64,000 bases of DNA from Polyangiaceae bacterium (GTDB lineage Bacteria; Myxococcota_A; Polyangia; Polyangiales; Polyangiaceae), in NCBI GenBank assembly GCA_016929495.1, contig JAFGIS010000515.1, forward strand, positions 1 through 64,000, given 5' to 3'. Position numbers and translations under genes: made by a program. Of the stretch, positions 6,638-16,190 are shown piece by piece. Position 1 is the first letter of the stretch. Every line of letters starts with the position of its first letter. The notes beneath the pieces are model-generated. The model saw only the letters and a list, made by a program, of their open reading frames with translations, did no database searches and had not been told where the DNA came from.

Positions 6638-7354
6638 ATGTCGCTGAGCGCTCGCTCCATTAGTTTTTCGCTCCTGGCTGCCACTTCGATTTCAGCAATC
6701 GGAGGCTGTGGCAAACAGGACGTTCCCTACCAGCCGCAGCCTGCTCCGTCGGTCAAAGCCACCTTGCCGGCGGTGCCGAACGTACCGACGACGCCCGTCA
6801 AGATAGGCGATGCGTATTCGGTGTGGGGCGCCAGTTACTATCTGCGTAGCCGTGTGCACCGCGCCTCCATCGCTGGTCAGACGATCACGGTCGAGGGCTA
6901 CATCAACAAGACCAATCTCCCCGACGCACCGGAGTGCGCCGTGCACAAGGGCGGCAAGGCCGATCCCGAGGACTGCAAGCCTGCGATCCCCACCTTCTGG
7001 GTCGCCGATACCCGGGAAGCCCAGGAGAAGGACGCCATCCCGGTCCTGGGCTGGGCCTCCAACTACGCTCAGATCTTCGACGCCATCAAAGAGATCGACG
7101 AGAAGGGCGATGAGGACGCTAAGCCTCAAGACACGTTCTGGGGTGTACAGATCCCGGTTCCGCTGCCATCACCCGGAGCGAAAGTGCGCGTCACCGGTCG
7201 CTATGCGACGACCTTCATCGGCTCGTCCACGGGTACCGAGGCCAATCCGATCATGGGTATCTTGACCTACCAGAAGATCGACTACCTCGAGCAGGCCCCG
7301 GAGCTCGTCACGTTGCCCGGCGTCAAGCGCAAGCCCAAGGACGAGGACAAGTAG
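6638..7354 (+). CDS. Predicted lipoprotein of unknown function
   Basis: The 238-residue protein has a lipoprotein signal peptide ending AIGGC (Cys24), a Pro-rich linker (about 28-50) and a globular domain with VWGASYYLRSR, GQTITVEGYINKTNL, FWVADT and ARVTGRY-like beta-strand stretches. The pattern suggests an OB- or beta-rich fold, but I do not recognise a family. The strong ribosome-binding site TAGGAGGA (6624-6631) supports the start. It precedes tamA by 165 bp with a terminator-like hairpin between, so it is probably its own unit. Confidence 0.8.
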   Translation: MSLSARSISFSLLAATSISAIGGCGKQDVPYQPQPAPSVKATLPAVPNVPTTPVKIGDAYSVWGASYYLRSRVHRASIAGQTITVEGYINKTNLPDAPECAVHKGGKADPEDCKPAIPTFWVADTREAQEKDAIPVLGWASNYAQIFDAIKEIDEKGDEDAKPQDTFWGVQIPVPLPSPGAKVRVTGRYATTFIGSSTGTEANPIMGILTYQKIDYLEQAPELVTLPGVKRKPKDEDK

Positions 7355-7375
7355 TAGTCCCCAGCTCGGACCACC

Positions 7376-7419
7376 GAACGACGGCGCCATCCGGCCAGAT
7401 TGGCAGGGTGGCGTCGTTC
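7376..7419 (+). terminator. Terminator-like hairpin after the 6638 lipoprotein gene
   Basis: GAACGACG (7376-7383) pairs with CGTCGTTC (7412-7419). After a small bulge, CCATCC pairs with GGGTGG (one T-G wobble), leaving a 13-nt loop. It starts 21 bases after the lipoprotein stop. Only a weak T-rich tail (ggtttgt) follows, so rho-independent function is plausible but not certain. Confidence 0.5.
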
Positions 7420-7519
7420 TGGTTTGTACCCGGCCGAGCAGATGCCGGCGCCAGGCCGATCGCACCGGAATGGCAGAGCAATTGGCTCGTCGGCGCGCAG
7501 GGCCTAAGTTACCGGCAGC

Positions 7520-9742
7520 GTGCGACGTCTCGAGTGCAGCCGATCCAGAGCGCCGCTCCGAATCGCGGAACGGTTCCTGCCGCCGCTGACCCGAGCGGCT
7601 TCAGGACTGATACTCGTCTGTGGGCTAAGCAGCTGCGTACGCCAACCCTATCCCGCCGGTCGGGACATCGTGTCGGACGTCGAGCTCGAGCACTCGGAGC
7701 CCGTGGACGAGGACGTTCTGCTCGACGGGCTTTCGACGACGGCGAGCAAGCGCTTCCTCGGGATTTGGGACGGCGTCGCGTACGACTACGAGACCCTCGA
7801 CAAGAACGTCCTGGCACGCGACCTCGAGCGAGTCGAGCGCTACTACAGGGCACGAGGCTACTACCAGGCGAAGGTCACGGCAGCGCGAGTGATAGAGCTC
7901 GACAAGCGACACGTACGGGTCGTGATTCGAGTCGACGAGGGACTGCCGGTCTACACCCGCGAAGTCACGATCACGGGCATCGAGAGACTGCCGTTCGATG
8001 ACGCGTTCGCCGCGCAACGCGCCATCACGTTGATGCCCTGCGGCACGTCGTGCGCGAGTGCTGCCCCGTTCGACGAAGAACAGTTCGAACAGACCAAGGC
8101 GGAAATCGTGCGGGTCCTGGCGAACCGCGGCTATGCCTTCGCCCGCGTCACCGCACAGGCGACGGTCAACGTCACCTCGCGCGAAGCCACCGCGGCCTTC
8201 GACGTCGAACCCGGCGTTCGTGCGGTCTACGGGCCCATCCGGATCGTCGGGCTCAGGGAAATCCCGGAAGGCCCCGTTCGCGACAGCCTGCTCCTGCTCG
8301 AGGGCAGGCCGTACTCGCTCGAGGACATCGAGGATGCGCATGCCCAGCTGGTCAACTTGGGCGTGTTCTCGACGGTCTCGATCGAGCAGGACAAGAGCGA
8401 CGCTGCGCGCGCGCGAGTTCCGTTGACCGTGCGCGTAGAGGAAGCGTCTCTGCGCACCGTGCGAGCAGGTCTCGGAGCCCGAGTCGATCAGCTCGAGGTA
8501 ACGAGTACCATGCGCGCCGGCTGGGAGGATCGCAATTTCCTGGGCGGCATGCGGCGCCTCCAGGTCGACACGCGTCCCGGACTCACCTACTTCCCGACTC
8601 GCTTCGGGAACTTCGTCGCGCCCACGCAGCTGCTGCCGCACAACCGCTTTCGCAGCGAGCTGCGACAGCCCTCTTTCCTCGAAGGGCGCACCAGCGGCTC
8701 ACTGTCGACAGAGTACAATGTCTATCCACTGTTGTTCCCGTTGCCCGAGGGCATCAATCCAGACAAAGAGCTGGTCATCGGCTACCACGAACTCCGTGCC
8801 GCGGCGGGCGTACAGCGTCCGTTCTTCAGCCATCATTTGTTCGTTGGCACCTCGTACAACTGGCAAGCCAACTTCCCGTTCCTCTACAAGGAGTCTCCGG
8901 ATCAGAGCCGTTTGCCCGCTGGGCTCGGTCCTGTCAGGGTATCCTACCCCGAGCTCATCACGACCTTGGATTTCCGCGACGACCCACTGCACGTGCACAA
9001 GGGCGTTTTGTTCAGCAACTCGCTTCAAGTGGCGGGCCACATCTTCGGCGGACTCGTATCGGATGTCCGTGTTCGACCCGAGCTGCGCGCCTACCTGCCG
9101 CTCTCGCGCACGGTCACGCTCGCACTGCGCAGCGGCTTTGGGTTCCTGTTCCCGTCCGACTACGGCCAGACCCTGACCGCCAGAGCACCGACGGGCATCC
9201 CGGTCGTCATCGATGACCCCCGCAGCGCGGCCGTCGTCCGGGATCAACACAAGCTCCTGTTCCGCGCCTTCTACTCGGGCGGCCCCATCTCCAATCGCGG
9301 CTACGGGTTCCGGGAAGTCGGCCCCCAAGGCCCCGTCGGTTTCCTGCTTCAGAGTGGGACCGTCGACTGCTTCCGGCCGCGTTCCGAGTCCGAGCGCGCC
9401 CAATGTGTCCGACCGCTCGGGGGGGTGGCACTGTGGGAGGCTTCCCTGGAGGTTCGTTTCCCCATCGTGGGGCCGCTCGGGGGGGTGGTGTTCGCCGATG
9501 CGAGCGACGTGACACGCACGCTGAGGCTGCGCCTGACTGCTCCCCACCTCTCCCCGGGCTTCGGGCTACGCTATGACTCACCCATCGGTCCCATCCGAGC
9601 CGACGCGGGGTATCGTCTCCTCGAACACATCGGCCCGAGTCCGCCCTCCACTGAGCTGCAGGACGAAGCTCGAACACGCCCTCTGTTCGGCGTGGACTGG
9701 CTGCCCATCGCGGTGCACATCGCCCTGGGGGAGGCGTTTTAG
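7520..9742 (+). CDS. tamA: TamA-like Omp85 outer-membrane protein
   Basis: BamA/TamA-superfamily beta-barrel of 740 residues with POTRA repeats, expected to work with TamB in moving lipid or autotransporters across the envelope. POTRA-type stretches include YDYETLDKNVLARDLERV with YYRARGYYQAKV, FEQTKAEIVRVLANRGYAFARV and PYSLEDIEDAHAQLVNLGVF. The barrel follows from about residue 320, and the last strand ends in Phe (IALGEAF) as in exported barrels. The N-terminus (basic, then hydrophobic, then LSSC) resembles a lipoprotein signal, unusual for TamA. The start is GTG 7520. The stop overlaps the tamB GTG by one base (TAGTG). Confidence 0.9.
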   Translation: MRRLECSRSRAPLRIAERFLPPLTRAASGLILVCGLSSCVRQPYPAGRDIVSDVELEHSEPVDEDVLLDGLSTTASKRFLGIWDGVAYDYETLDKNVLARDLERVERYYRARGYYQAKVTAARVIELDKRHVRVVIRVDEGLPVYTREVTITGIERLPFDDAFAAQRAITLMPCGTSCASAAPFDEEQFEQTKAEIVRVLANRGYAFARVTAQATVNVTSREATAAFDVEPGVRAVYGPIRIVGLREIPEGPVRDSLLLLEGRPYSLEDIEDAHAQLVNLGVFSTVSIEQDKSDAARARVPLTVRVEEASLRTVRAGLGARVDQLEVTSTMRAGWEDRNFLGGMRRLQVDTRPGLTYFPTRFGNFVAPTQLLPHNRFRSELRQPSFLEGRTSGSLSTEYNVYPLLFPLPEGINPDKELVIGYHELRAAAGVQRPFFSHHLFVGTSYNWQANFPFLYKESPDQSRLPAGLGPVRVSYPELITTLDFRDDPLHVHKGVLFSNSLQVAGHIFGGLVSDVRVRPELRAYLPLSRTVTLALRSGFGFLFPSDYGQTLTARAPTGIPVVIDDPRSAAVVRDQHKLLFRAFYSGGPISNRGYGFREVGPQGPVGFLLQSGTVDCFRPRSESERAQCVRPLGGVALWEASLEVRFPIVGPLGGVVFADASDVTRTLRLRLTAPHLSPGFGLRYDSPIGPIRADAGYRLLEHIGPSPPSTELQDEARTRPLFGVDWLPIAVHIALGEAF

Positions 9743-12700
9743 TGGCCGTGCGCCGCAGAAGACTCCGTCTGAAGCCGAGGAGCCTGTGGACAGGGCTGCT
9801 CCACTTGATCGTGTTGCCCGTCGTGTTCGTCTCTGCCGCCGGGATCGGGCTGGTCGTGCACGTTGACCTGCCCGCGGGACGCCGGTTCGCGGCCCGCGCG
9901 CTCACGCACGTGTTGTCCCGAGCCCTGCAAGGCGATATCACCATCGGACGGTTCGACCAGCTCAGGCTCGGCTCGGTGCACGCCAGCGACATTCGGGTCG
10001 TCGACCCGGAGGGCCGACGGGTGCTGCGCGTAAGCGAGCTCCGAGCAAGGGCGAACCTGCCAGCCATCGGCTATGACGCCCTGTTCGGCCGGGGGGACTT
10101 GACCATCCGCATCGAACACGCGCGAGTCGAACGGGCGGAGGGGCGTATCGTGCCGGACGAGGCTACGGGTGTGCCCACGATCGCGCGTGCGTTCACGCCG
10201 GTTTCCGCCGACCGTACCGGCGCCACAGCCCGGCGCGTCAGAGTGCTGCTGCCGGCCATCGAGCTCGGCCGCGCGTGGGTGCGGGGACGTGTGGCCGGTC
10301 TGCCCACGATGGAGGGCTCGGCTTCGAACGCACACGGCTCGGTCGTCGTCACACCGGAAGCAGTCAGCGTCGACGTGCAGCGCTTCGCCGTCGTCCTGAG
10401 CGGACTCGGCGGGACGGATGCCAGAGGAACGGCGGAATTGCACGTGCGCACCCCCTCGACCGTGTGGACGTCCTTCGACGGCCGGATCGGTGATCTGCAG
10501 ATGGGTGCACGGGTGCGCTATGCTCAGAACCAGCTGAATGTGACGCTGGAGACGCCGCTCGCGGAGCCCGATTCGATGAGGGCGCTCTGGCCCGCGTGGC
10601 CGCTGCGCGTTCCGGTGAGCGGCCAGATCGAAGCGACAGGCCCGTACCCGCGGCTCGTCGCCAGTGGGCGACTCTCGATCGGCGGCGGGCAACTGACTGC
10701 GAGCGGTCCGCTCGACGTGTCACAGGACTACCGAGCCGAGCTGAACGCCGAGCTACGGGATTTCGACCTTCGCTCGATCGTGCCGGAGGCTCCAGAGACA
10801 CGCATCGAGGCCTCCGCGGGCATATCCGTCTGGAGGCGCCAGGGTTCCCCGGTGGTCGACATGAGCGCGAGGACCGAACCCATGTTCGTCGCCGGAGAGC
10901 TGGTCCCGGCCATCGACGCAGCCATGACGTACGATGATAGCGGCCTGCGGGCCACTGCTCACGCGCAGGAACCCGGATTGCCGACGGCCGTCGAAATGCG
11001 CGTCCATCCCGAGGGGGCAGTCGACCTGGCGCTCAGCGCCGGACCCTTCTTGCTGGATCGTGCACCGCGTATCCGTCGCTACGTGAAGGCCCACGGCGAG
11101 GTGAAGGCGCGGGCGCAGGTGCACATCGAGAACCGCGAGCTTCGTGCGGCCATCCAAGCCGATGTCGCCGGCTTCGAACTGGGCGGCCTACGGCTCGTGC
11201 GCGGCAAAATCGCAGGCACGCTCACAGGCCCGCTCGAGCGTCCGCGCGAACTCGCTGTAGCTGCAACGCTCGAGGGTGAAGGCGCCAGCAGTAGCGGAGC
11301 GCAGTTCGAGCACGTGCGGGCCGAGCTGCGAGGGCCCGTCCTCAGGCCCGAGGTACAGGCAACGCTCGAGAACACCAAGGGCGCGAGCGTTCAGGCGAAG
11401 GCGGCAATCCGGCTCGGCGCGCAGCCGAGCGTCTCCAATCTGGCGTTGCAGATCAAACGCCGCAAGGCGTCCATGAAGGGGACCGTGGGAACGATCCAGA
11501 TCGCACGCGGCACAGTCAGCGTGCAGGGCTTGGATCTGCAGGACGGGCCCGGTCATCTGCGCGGCTCCGTGCGTCTCGCTCGGGACTCCGCGAGCATCCA
11601 CCTGGAGGGTGACGGTGTGGATCTCGAGCGCGTGGCGCGGATGCTCGGGATCCGCGGGGGGGCTCTGCGAGGAACGGTTCGCGTCAAAGCCGACGTCGAG
11701 GCAGACCGCAAGCAGCAGTCCGGCCACGTGGATCTGGCCGTGGGAGAGGGATCCGTCGCCGGGCTCACCGGGATTGCCCTGAAGCTCGCCGCGGACCTTG
11801 ATGGGCAGACGACCCAGGGTACGCTCACTGCCCAGGTCCCGGACTACGGAGCCGTCAATGCAAGCTGGAATGGCAGCCTCGCGGGTTCCGCGACGAACGT
11901 GAGCTCCTGGACGTCCATGACGGGCTCCGCCCAGCTCAACTTGGCCAGCATCCAGCTCGCGCGGCTCGCGAAGCTGCTGCCCATGGACACCGCTGTGCGC
12001 CGCATCGACGGTCAGGGATTCGCGCAGGTGCGGCTCGACCGTTCGAGCAGCGCCGCCCTGCCCAACGCGCTCCTGGTAGGCGGCACCGAGGGGCTCCAGG
12101 TCGTGCTCCGGCCGGGCAAGAGCCCGGGCTCCGAACGCGGCTCGGCCGAAGGTCCCGAGACCGTCATCCGGGGGCTCGATCTGCAGCTCGGAGCCGGCAT
12201 GAGCGGCGAGACGGGCCACGTCAGCGGCACCGCGCGTCTGATCGATGCGGAGGCTGCCTTGGCGACTGCCAGCGGGACGATGCAGGTAGACACCCACCGC
12301 CTGCTCGAAGGGCCGGAGCCACTCGGCCAGCAGCTTTCCGAGACCCCGCTCGGCGCAGTCCTTTCGATTCCGGAGCGTTCGCTCGCGAGCCTACCCGAGC
12401 CGCTCCGCATCGCGGGCCTCGCTGGGCAGGTCAGCGGAGAGCTGGCCATTTCGGGAACTTGGGAAAGGCCGGAGCTCAGCGCGCGTGCCACGATCCGCCG
12501 AGCGACCGTCTCGGAACCGACCGTCACGTCGCCGTTCGACGTCGATGCCCGAGTTGGCTACACCGTCCATTCCGGAGCGCTGGTCACGCATGTGGAGACC
12601 TTCGCCGGCGGCCGACGCGTCGCAGTACTCGACGCAAACGGGACCACCCCGTGGAGGGTCGGCGAAACCGAACCATCGCGCGAACAACAGCTTCCCTGGT

Positions 12701-14358
12701 CGGGTCGGGCACAGCTCGCACTCGAGGGCCTGCCGCTGTCCATCTTCGCCGCGCTCTCGGAAGCACAGGTTGGCGGACAGCTTCGAGGACGGCTCGTTCT
12801 CGAGCGCACCCAGCCGTTGCCCCAGGTATCGGCGAGCATCGCTCTGGAAAACGCTTCACTCGAACTCACACCGCTCGGCAACGGCCTCTTCACGCTCCGT
12901 TCCGATGGCCGCATCCTCAATTCGCGTGTGCGTCTGGCACAGGGCGAGCAGTCACTCGATGCGAGGATCATCGCCGCGCTGAGCGGGGAGCAAGGCGAGT
13001 TGCTGAGGGCGGACACACCGATTCGCGTGCAGGTCGACGCCGAGTCCTACAATGCCGTCGTGCTGCGCCCGCTGCTCGAGCAGTTCTTCGCCGAACTCAC
13101 GGGAAGCATCAACGCGGACATCTCGCTCGTCTTGGATCCCAAGGTGAGCGCCGCGGACCCGGAACGGACGCAATGGACCGGAAGCGTGCGTGGGACGGCC
13201 TCGGTGCGCGACGGCACACTGCTGGTTCGCGAGCTGGGCCTCGAGCTCGACGGTGTCGGATTCGACGCCAGGGCCGAGGGTAGCGGCAACTCGACGACCG
13301 TCGTCGTCCAGAACCTTCGAGCCCGGGCGCGGGCCGACAAGGACAACGTATCGGCCGATGCCCGACTCTCTTTCGACGGCTTCGAGCTAGACCAGGGTCA
13401 GGCCAGCGTACGAATGACCCAGGTGCCGCTCGTGCTCGAGGGAGTCTCCCAAGCCAGTGCGACGGGCGCTGCCACGGTCAACGTGGTGCGCGAGCCGCGG
13501 CAGCTGAGCGCCGTAGTCAAGATCCCGAGACTGACCGCCACACTCCCGCGCTCGACGGGGCGCTCCGTCATCTCGCTCGCAGAAAACGAGGACATCCACG
13601 TGCTGGAGCCGCTCGCGAAGCCAGGCAACGAGGCGGGATCCGAGGCACTGCCCTGGGAGGTGGCCTTCGAGCTCGGAGACGACGTCAAGGTCACGCGCAA
13701 CGATCTGACTCTTCCTCTAACAGGGAGGCCCGTGCTCTATCTCGACAAGACGGCGAGCCTGCGCGGCAACATCGAGCTTCAACCCGGCGGCCGCGTGGTG
13801 CTCTTGGGCAGGGTGTTCCACATCGACCGAGGCGTCGTTCGCTTCGATACGGCCGACAACCAGAACCCGTCCATCGATGTTACCGCGCTGTGGCTGGGCC
13901 CATCGCACCAGGTCACCGTGAGCATACAAGGAACGCTGAAGCAGGCGCAGGTCAGTCTGACGAGCGACCCGCCGCTCCCGGAGCCGGAGGTCGTGGCACT
14001 GCTGCTCGGGAGCGGCACGGGCGAGGGCGGCGACGCCACAGCCACCGGCGTCGGCGTCGGTGCCACCTTGCTGAACGAGCTGTTTTCGGAGACACCGCTC
14101 GGACGAGTCGAGCTCCGGACGTCGTCGGAACAGGAGCACTCGAACTACACGGCGGCCGTCGAGGTGAGCGACAAAGTATGGTTCGAAGCGACCTACCAGG
14201 CTCCGGACAACGCCGATCGCGTCGAGCCCGGCGCCTCTCGCAACGACTCCGGTGTGAGCGGGACCGTCGACTGGCGCTTCAGCCGCAGCTGGTCGCTTCG
14301 CAGTCAGCTCGGCACGCTCGGCGCTGGGTTCGACCTGTTGTGGCAGTATCGCTACTAG
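9742..14358 (+). CDS. tamB: TamB-like translocation/assembly module protein (DUF490)
   Basis: The very long, beta-helical envelope protein (1538 residues) is anchored by one N-terminal membrane segment at about residues 14-40. Most of it consists of repetitive beta-strand sequence typical of AsmA/TamB bridge proteins. The C-terminal DUF490 region is recognisable from PGGRVVLLGRVFHIDRGVV, LTSDPPLPEPEVVALLLG and the end VDWRFSRSWSLRSQLGT. It shares one base with the tamA stop, so the two are coupled. In related systems TamB spans the periplasm and docks to TamA. The end overlaps the convergent methyltransferase gene by four bases. Confidence 0.92.
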   Translation: MAVRRRRLRLKPRSLWTGLLHLIVLPVVFVSAAGIGLVVHVDLPAGRRFAARALTHVLSRALQGDITIGRFDQLRLGSVHASDIRVVDPEGRRVLRVSELRARANLPAIGYDALFGRGDLTIRIEHARVERAEGRIVPDEATGVPTIARAFTPVSADRTGATARRVRVLLPAIELGRAWVRGRVAGLPTMEGSASNAHGSVVVTPEAVSVDVQRFAVVLSGLGGTDARGTAELHVRTPSTVWTSFDGRIGDLQMGARVRYAQNQLNVTLETPLAEPDSMRALWPAWPLRVPVSGQIEATGPYPRLVASGRLSIGGGQLTASGPLDVSQDYRAELNAELRDFDLRSIVPEAPETRIEASAGISVWRRQGSPVVDMSARTEPMFVAGELVPAIDAAMTYDDSGLRATAHAQEPGLPTAVEMRVHPEGAVDLALSAGPFLLDRAPRIRRYVKAHGEVKARAQVHIENRELRAAIQADVAGFELGGLRLVRGKIAGTLTGPLERPRELAVAATLEGEGASSSGAQFEHVRAELRGPVLRPEVQATLENTKGASVQAKAAIRLGAQPSVSNLALQIKRRKASMKGTVGTIQIARGTVSVQGLDLQDGPGHLRGSVRLARDSASIHLEGDGVDLERVARMLGIRGGALRGTVRVKADVEADRKQQSGHVDLAVGEGSVAGLTGIALKLAADLDGQTTQGTLTAQVPDYGAVNASWNGSLAGSATNVSSWTSMTGSAQLNLASIQLARLAKLLPMDTAVRRIDGQGFAQVRLDRSSSAALPNALLVGGTEGLQVVLRPGKSPGSERGSAEGPETVIRGLDLQLGAGMSGETGHVSGTARLIDAEAALATASGTMQVDTHRLLEGPEPLGQQLSETPLGAVLSIPERSLASLPEPLRIAGLAGQVSGELAISGTWERPELSARATIRRATVSEPTVTSPFDVDARVGYTVHSGALVTHVETFAGGRRVAVLDANGTTPWRVGETEPSREQQLPWSGRAQLALEGLPLSIFAALSEAQVGGQLRGRLVLERTQPLPQVSASIALENASLELTPLGNGLFTLRSDGRILNSRVRLAQGEQSLDARIIAALSGEQGELLRADTPIRVQVDAESYNAVVLRPLLEQFFAELTGSINADISLVLDPKVSAADPERTQWTGSVRGTASVRDGTLLVRELGLELDGVGFDARAEGSGNSTTVVVQNLRARARADKDNVSADARLSFDGFELDQGQASVRMTQVPLVLEGVSQASATGAATVNVVREPRQLSAVVKIPRLTATLPRSTGRSVISLAENEDIHVLEPLAKPGNEAGSEALPWEVAFELGDDVKVTRNDLTLPLTGRPVLYLDKTASLRGNIELQPGGRVVLLGRVFHIDRGVVRFDTADNQNPSIDVTALWLGPSHQVTVSIQGTLKQAQVSLTSDPPLPEPEVVALLLGSGTGEGGDATATGVGVGATLLNELFSETPLGRVELRTSSEQEHSNYTAAVEVSDKVWFEATYQAPDNADRVEPGASRNDSGVSGTVDWRFSRSWSLRSQLGTLGAGFDLLWQYRY

Positions 14359-15182
14359 CACGGCTGACGGGCGCTGGCGCAGCCGACGTGGATCGTCAGT
14401 TCGAACTCGCCGTCAGACCAGTACTTGTCGATGGCGTCCCGCACGTACGCGAGCGGTTTGTCGACGGCATAGCCGCGGCCTTGGGTCTGGAGCTCGGGCA
14501 CGATGAGCAGGCGGCTCGCCGGGTCCTCCACGAACGCTCGGCCGTTCGGGAAGCCGAGCGTGGCGTGCCGGATCTCGACGTCGACATCATCGAGTCCGGC
14601 TTCCTCGAGCTCGTTCGCCAGAGACTCTATGCTGGGTCGCTCCAACATCGACTCCTCGACCGCCCGATCGAACTCGCGATCGTCCACCTTCAGCGCGTAC
14701 TCGCGGAAGAGGTCCCCGATCTCCTGGAAGGATCCGCGCAGGGGCAACGCCACCAGCGCTTGTCCTCCGGGGTACATGAGCCGGGTCATTTCCCGGAACA
14801 GATCCGCACGGCCGCTGGTGTCCGCGATCGGATGCAGGCAGAGAACGTGTGAGAAGGCCTGTGAGTTGAGCCCCGTCGGAAAGACGCTCCCCGCCACGTA
14901 CTCGACGGCGGAACCGGAATGCAGCGAGTTCTTGTTGCGCGCGAGCTCGACCGCGGGCGCCGAGGGATCGACTCCCGTCACGGTCGCGCCTGGGATGCGT
15001 TCGACAATTTGGCGGTCCGGGTAGCCTACTCGGCACCCGAGGTGCGCGATGCGCGCTCCCCCGCCGCTCTTGAGCAGCATGTCCAGCGCGAGTTCGCCAA
15101 ACAACGACAGATAGCGAGGCACGACGAAAGTCTCGAGAACCGCGGCATCTTCTGGGCTCAACGGAAGGCTATCGAACACCAC
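14355..15182 (-). CDS. Class I SAM-dependent methyltransferase
   Basis: The 275-residue Rossmann-fold methyltransferase has motif I as IAHLGCRVGY (about residues 45-54), where E/D-x-G-x-G is degenerate to HLGCRVG. Then come TGVDPSAPAVELAR (binding the SAM ribose), FSHVLCLHPI (motif II region) and LMYPGGQALVALPLRGS (motif III). The substrate is unknown; ubiquinone/small-molecule and lipid methyltransferases share this pattern. It is divergent from the LytM-like gene across a perfect palindrome and converges on tamB with a 4-bp overlap. Confidence 0.8.
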   Translation of the reverse strand: MVFDSLPLSPEDAAVLETFVVPRYLSLFGELALDMLLKSGGGARIAHLGCRVGYPDRQIVERIPGATVTGVDPSAPAVELARNKNSLHSGSAVEYVAGSVFPTGLNSQAFSHVLCLHPIADTSGRADLFREMTRLMYPGGQALVALPLRGSFQEIGDLFREYALKVDDREFDRAVEESMLERPSIESLANELEEAGLDDVDVEIRHATLGFPNGRAFVEDPASRLLIVPELQTQGRGYAVDKPLAYVRDAIDKYWSDGEFELTIHVGCASARQPC

Positions 15183-15273
15183 CTGTCAGCTAACAGCGCG
15201 CGTAGGCCAAGGCAATTGCGGACCACCACAGTCCGCCAGCGAGCCCGGGATTTGCCCGCGGCACCCACGGAGA

Positions 15274-15305
15274 CGCGCGATACGGCCCCGGGGCCGTATC
15301 GCGCG
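15274..15305. repeat. Perfect 32-bp palindrome in a divergent promoter region
   Basis: CGCGCGATACGGCCCC (15274-15289) is followed with no spacer by its exact reverse complement. It sits between the divergent methyltransferase (start 15182) and peptidase (start 15346) genes, about 40 bp before the latter. With no loop and no T-tract it looks more like a dimeric regulator's operator than a terminator. No regulator gene is adjacent. Confidence 0.7.
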
Positions 15306-15345
15306 CTGGAATCGACCGCGCGAGCCGAGGCGTTAAGGTTGCGCC

Positions 15346-16173
15346 ATGCGCGCCCTGCTCTACGCGGCTCTCGCCGTCCTCGTACTGTCCGCAGCAGGTC
15401 GACTCGCGGGGGGAGCGCCAGCTGGCCTCCGTGTGCAGTATCGGAAGGTGTCATCTGCGCCTGCGCCGTCGCCCGACCTGCAGAGCCTGTGCCCTGCCCG
15501 GACGCTGCCCGACGGGCGCGTCTGCATTCCAGTCCCAGCCTTCCCGACGGACTTGGCCGCGCTCGACTCCGAGCGCAGCGCCCACCGCGAACGCAACGGC
15601 CAGTGGCGCAACTACGACCAGATACCGCGTCGGCCTGATCGCCCTACAGAGTACGAGCGCTACGCGCTTCCCCTGCAAGTTGCCTCTCGGGAGCAAATCG
15701 TGAGCGGCTACGATCTCGACTTGCCGGACGCTCTGCAACGACGAGGCGATGAGCTTTCGGCGGTCGGCCACGGCGGCGTCGATATCGTGGAACAGCGTGG
15801 CGCCGAGGTACGGCTGATCGCTCTCGAACGGCAGCAGGCGGACGCCGTGGTTCTGTACGTAGGTCCGCTGTTCGGCAACACGGTGGTGACCCATCACATC
15901 TTGCGAGAGGGCGGCGAGCAACGCGACTACCTCATGCTGTTCGGTCATCTCGAGCGACCGGCGCCCGGACTGCACGTCGGCCAGGCCCTGCCGGCTGGCA
16001 GTCTCGTCGGCCTGGTCGGCGATTCCGGCAGCGCCGGCATCGTACACCTGCATCTGGAGATCCGACGCGTGCGAACGGGCGTCTCACCCACGGCATTGGG
16101 TTCCGGCGAATACGTCCACAACGCCCGGACGGTCGCCTGCGATCCGCGCAACGTCCTCTTGCTGCGGCCGTAG
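15346..16173 (+). CDS. Secreted M23 (LytM-type) peptidase
   Basis: The 275-residue protein has an N-terminal signal or anchor segment (about 4-22) and a C-terminal LytM fold. Zinc-ligand motifs are present: GHGGVD (His142, Asp146) and HLHLE (His234, His236), with FGHLE in between as expected. The family hydrolyses peptidoglycan cross-links or, when degenerate, activates amidases; here the ligand set looks complete. A basic linker with RNYDQIPRRPDRPTEYERY separates signal and fold. It converges on the membrane-protein gene at 16191 with 17 bp between stops. Confidence 0.85.
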   Translation: MRALLYAALAVLVLSAAGRLAGGAPAGLRVQYRKVSSAPAPSPDLQSLCPARTLPDGRVCIPVPAFPTDLAALDSERSAHRERNGQWRNYDQIPRRPDRPTEYERYALPLQVASREQIVSGYDLDLPDALQRRGDELSAVGHGGVDIVEQRGAEVRLIALERQQADAVVLYVGPLFGNTVVTHHILREGGEQRDYLMLFGHLERPAPGLHVGQALPAGSLVGLVGDSGSAGIVHLHLEIRRVRTGVSPTALGSGEYVHNARTVACDPRNVLLLRP

Positions 16174-16190
16174 CGTCGTTTCTCCGTGAT

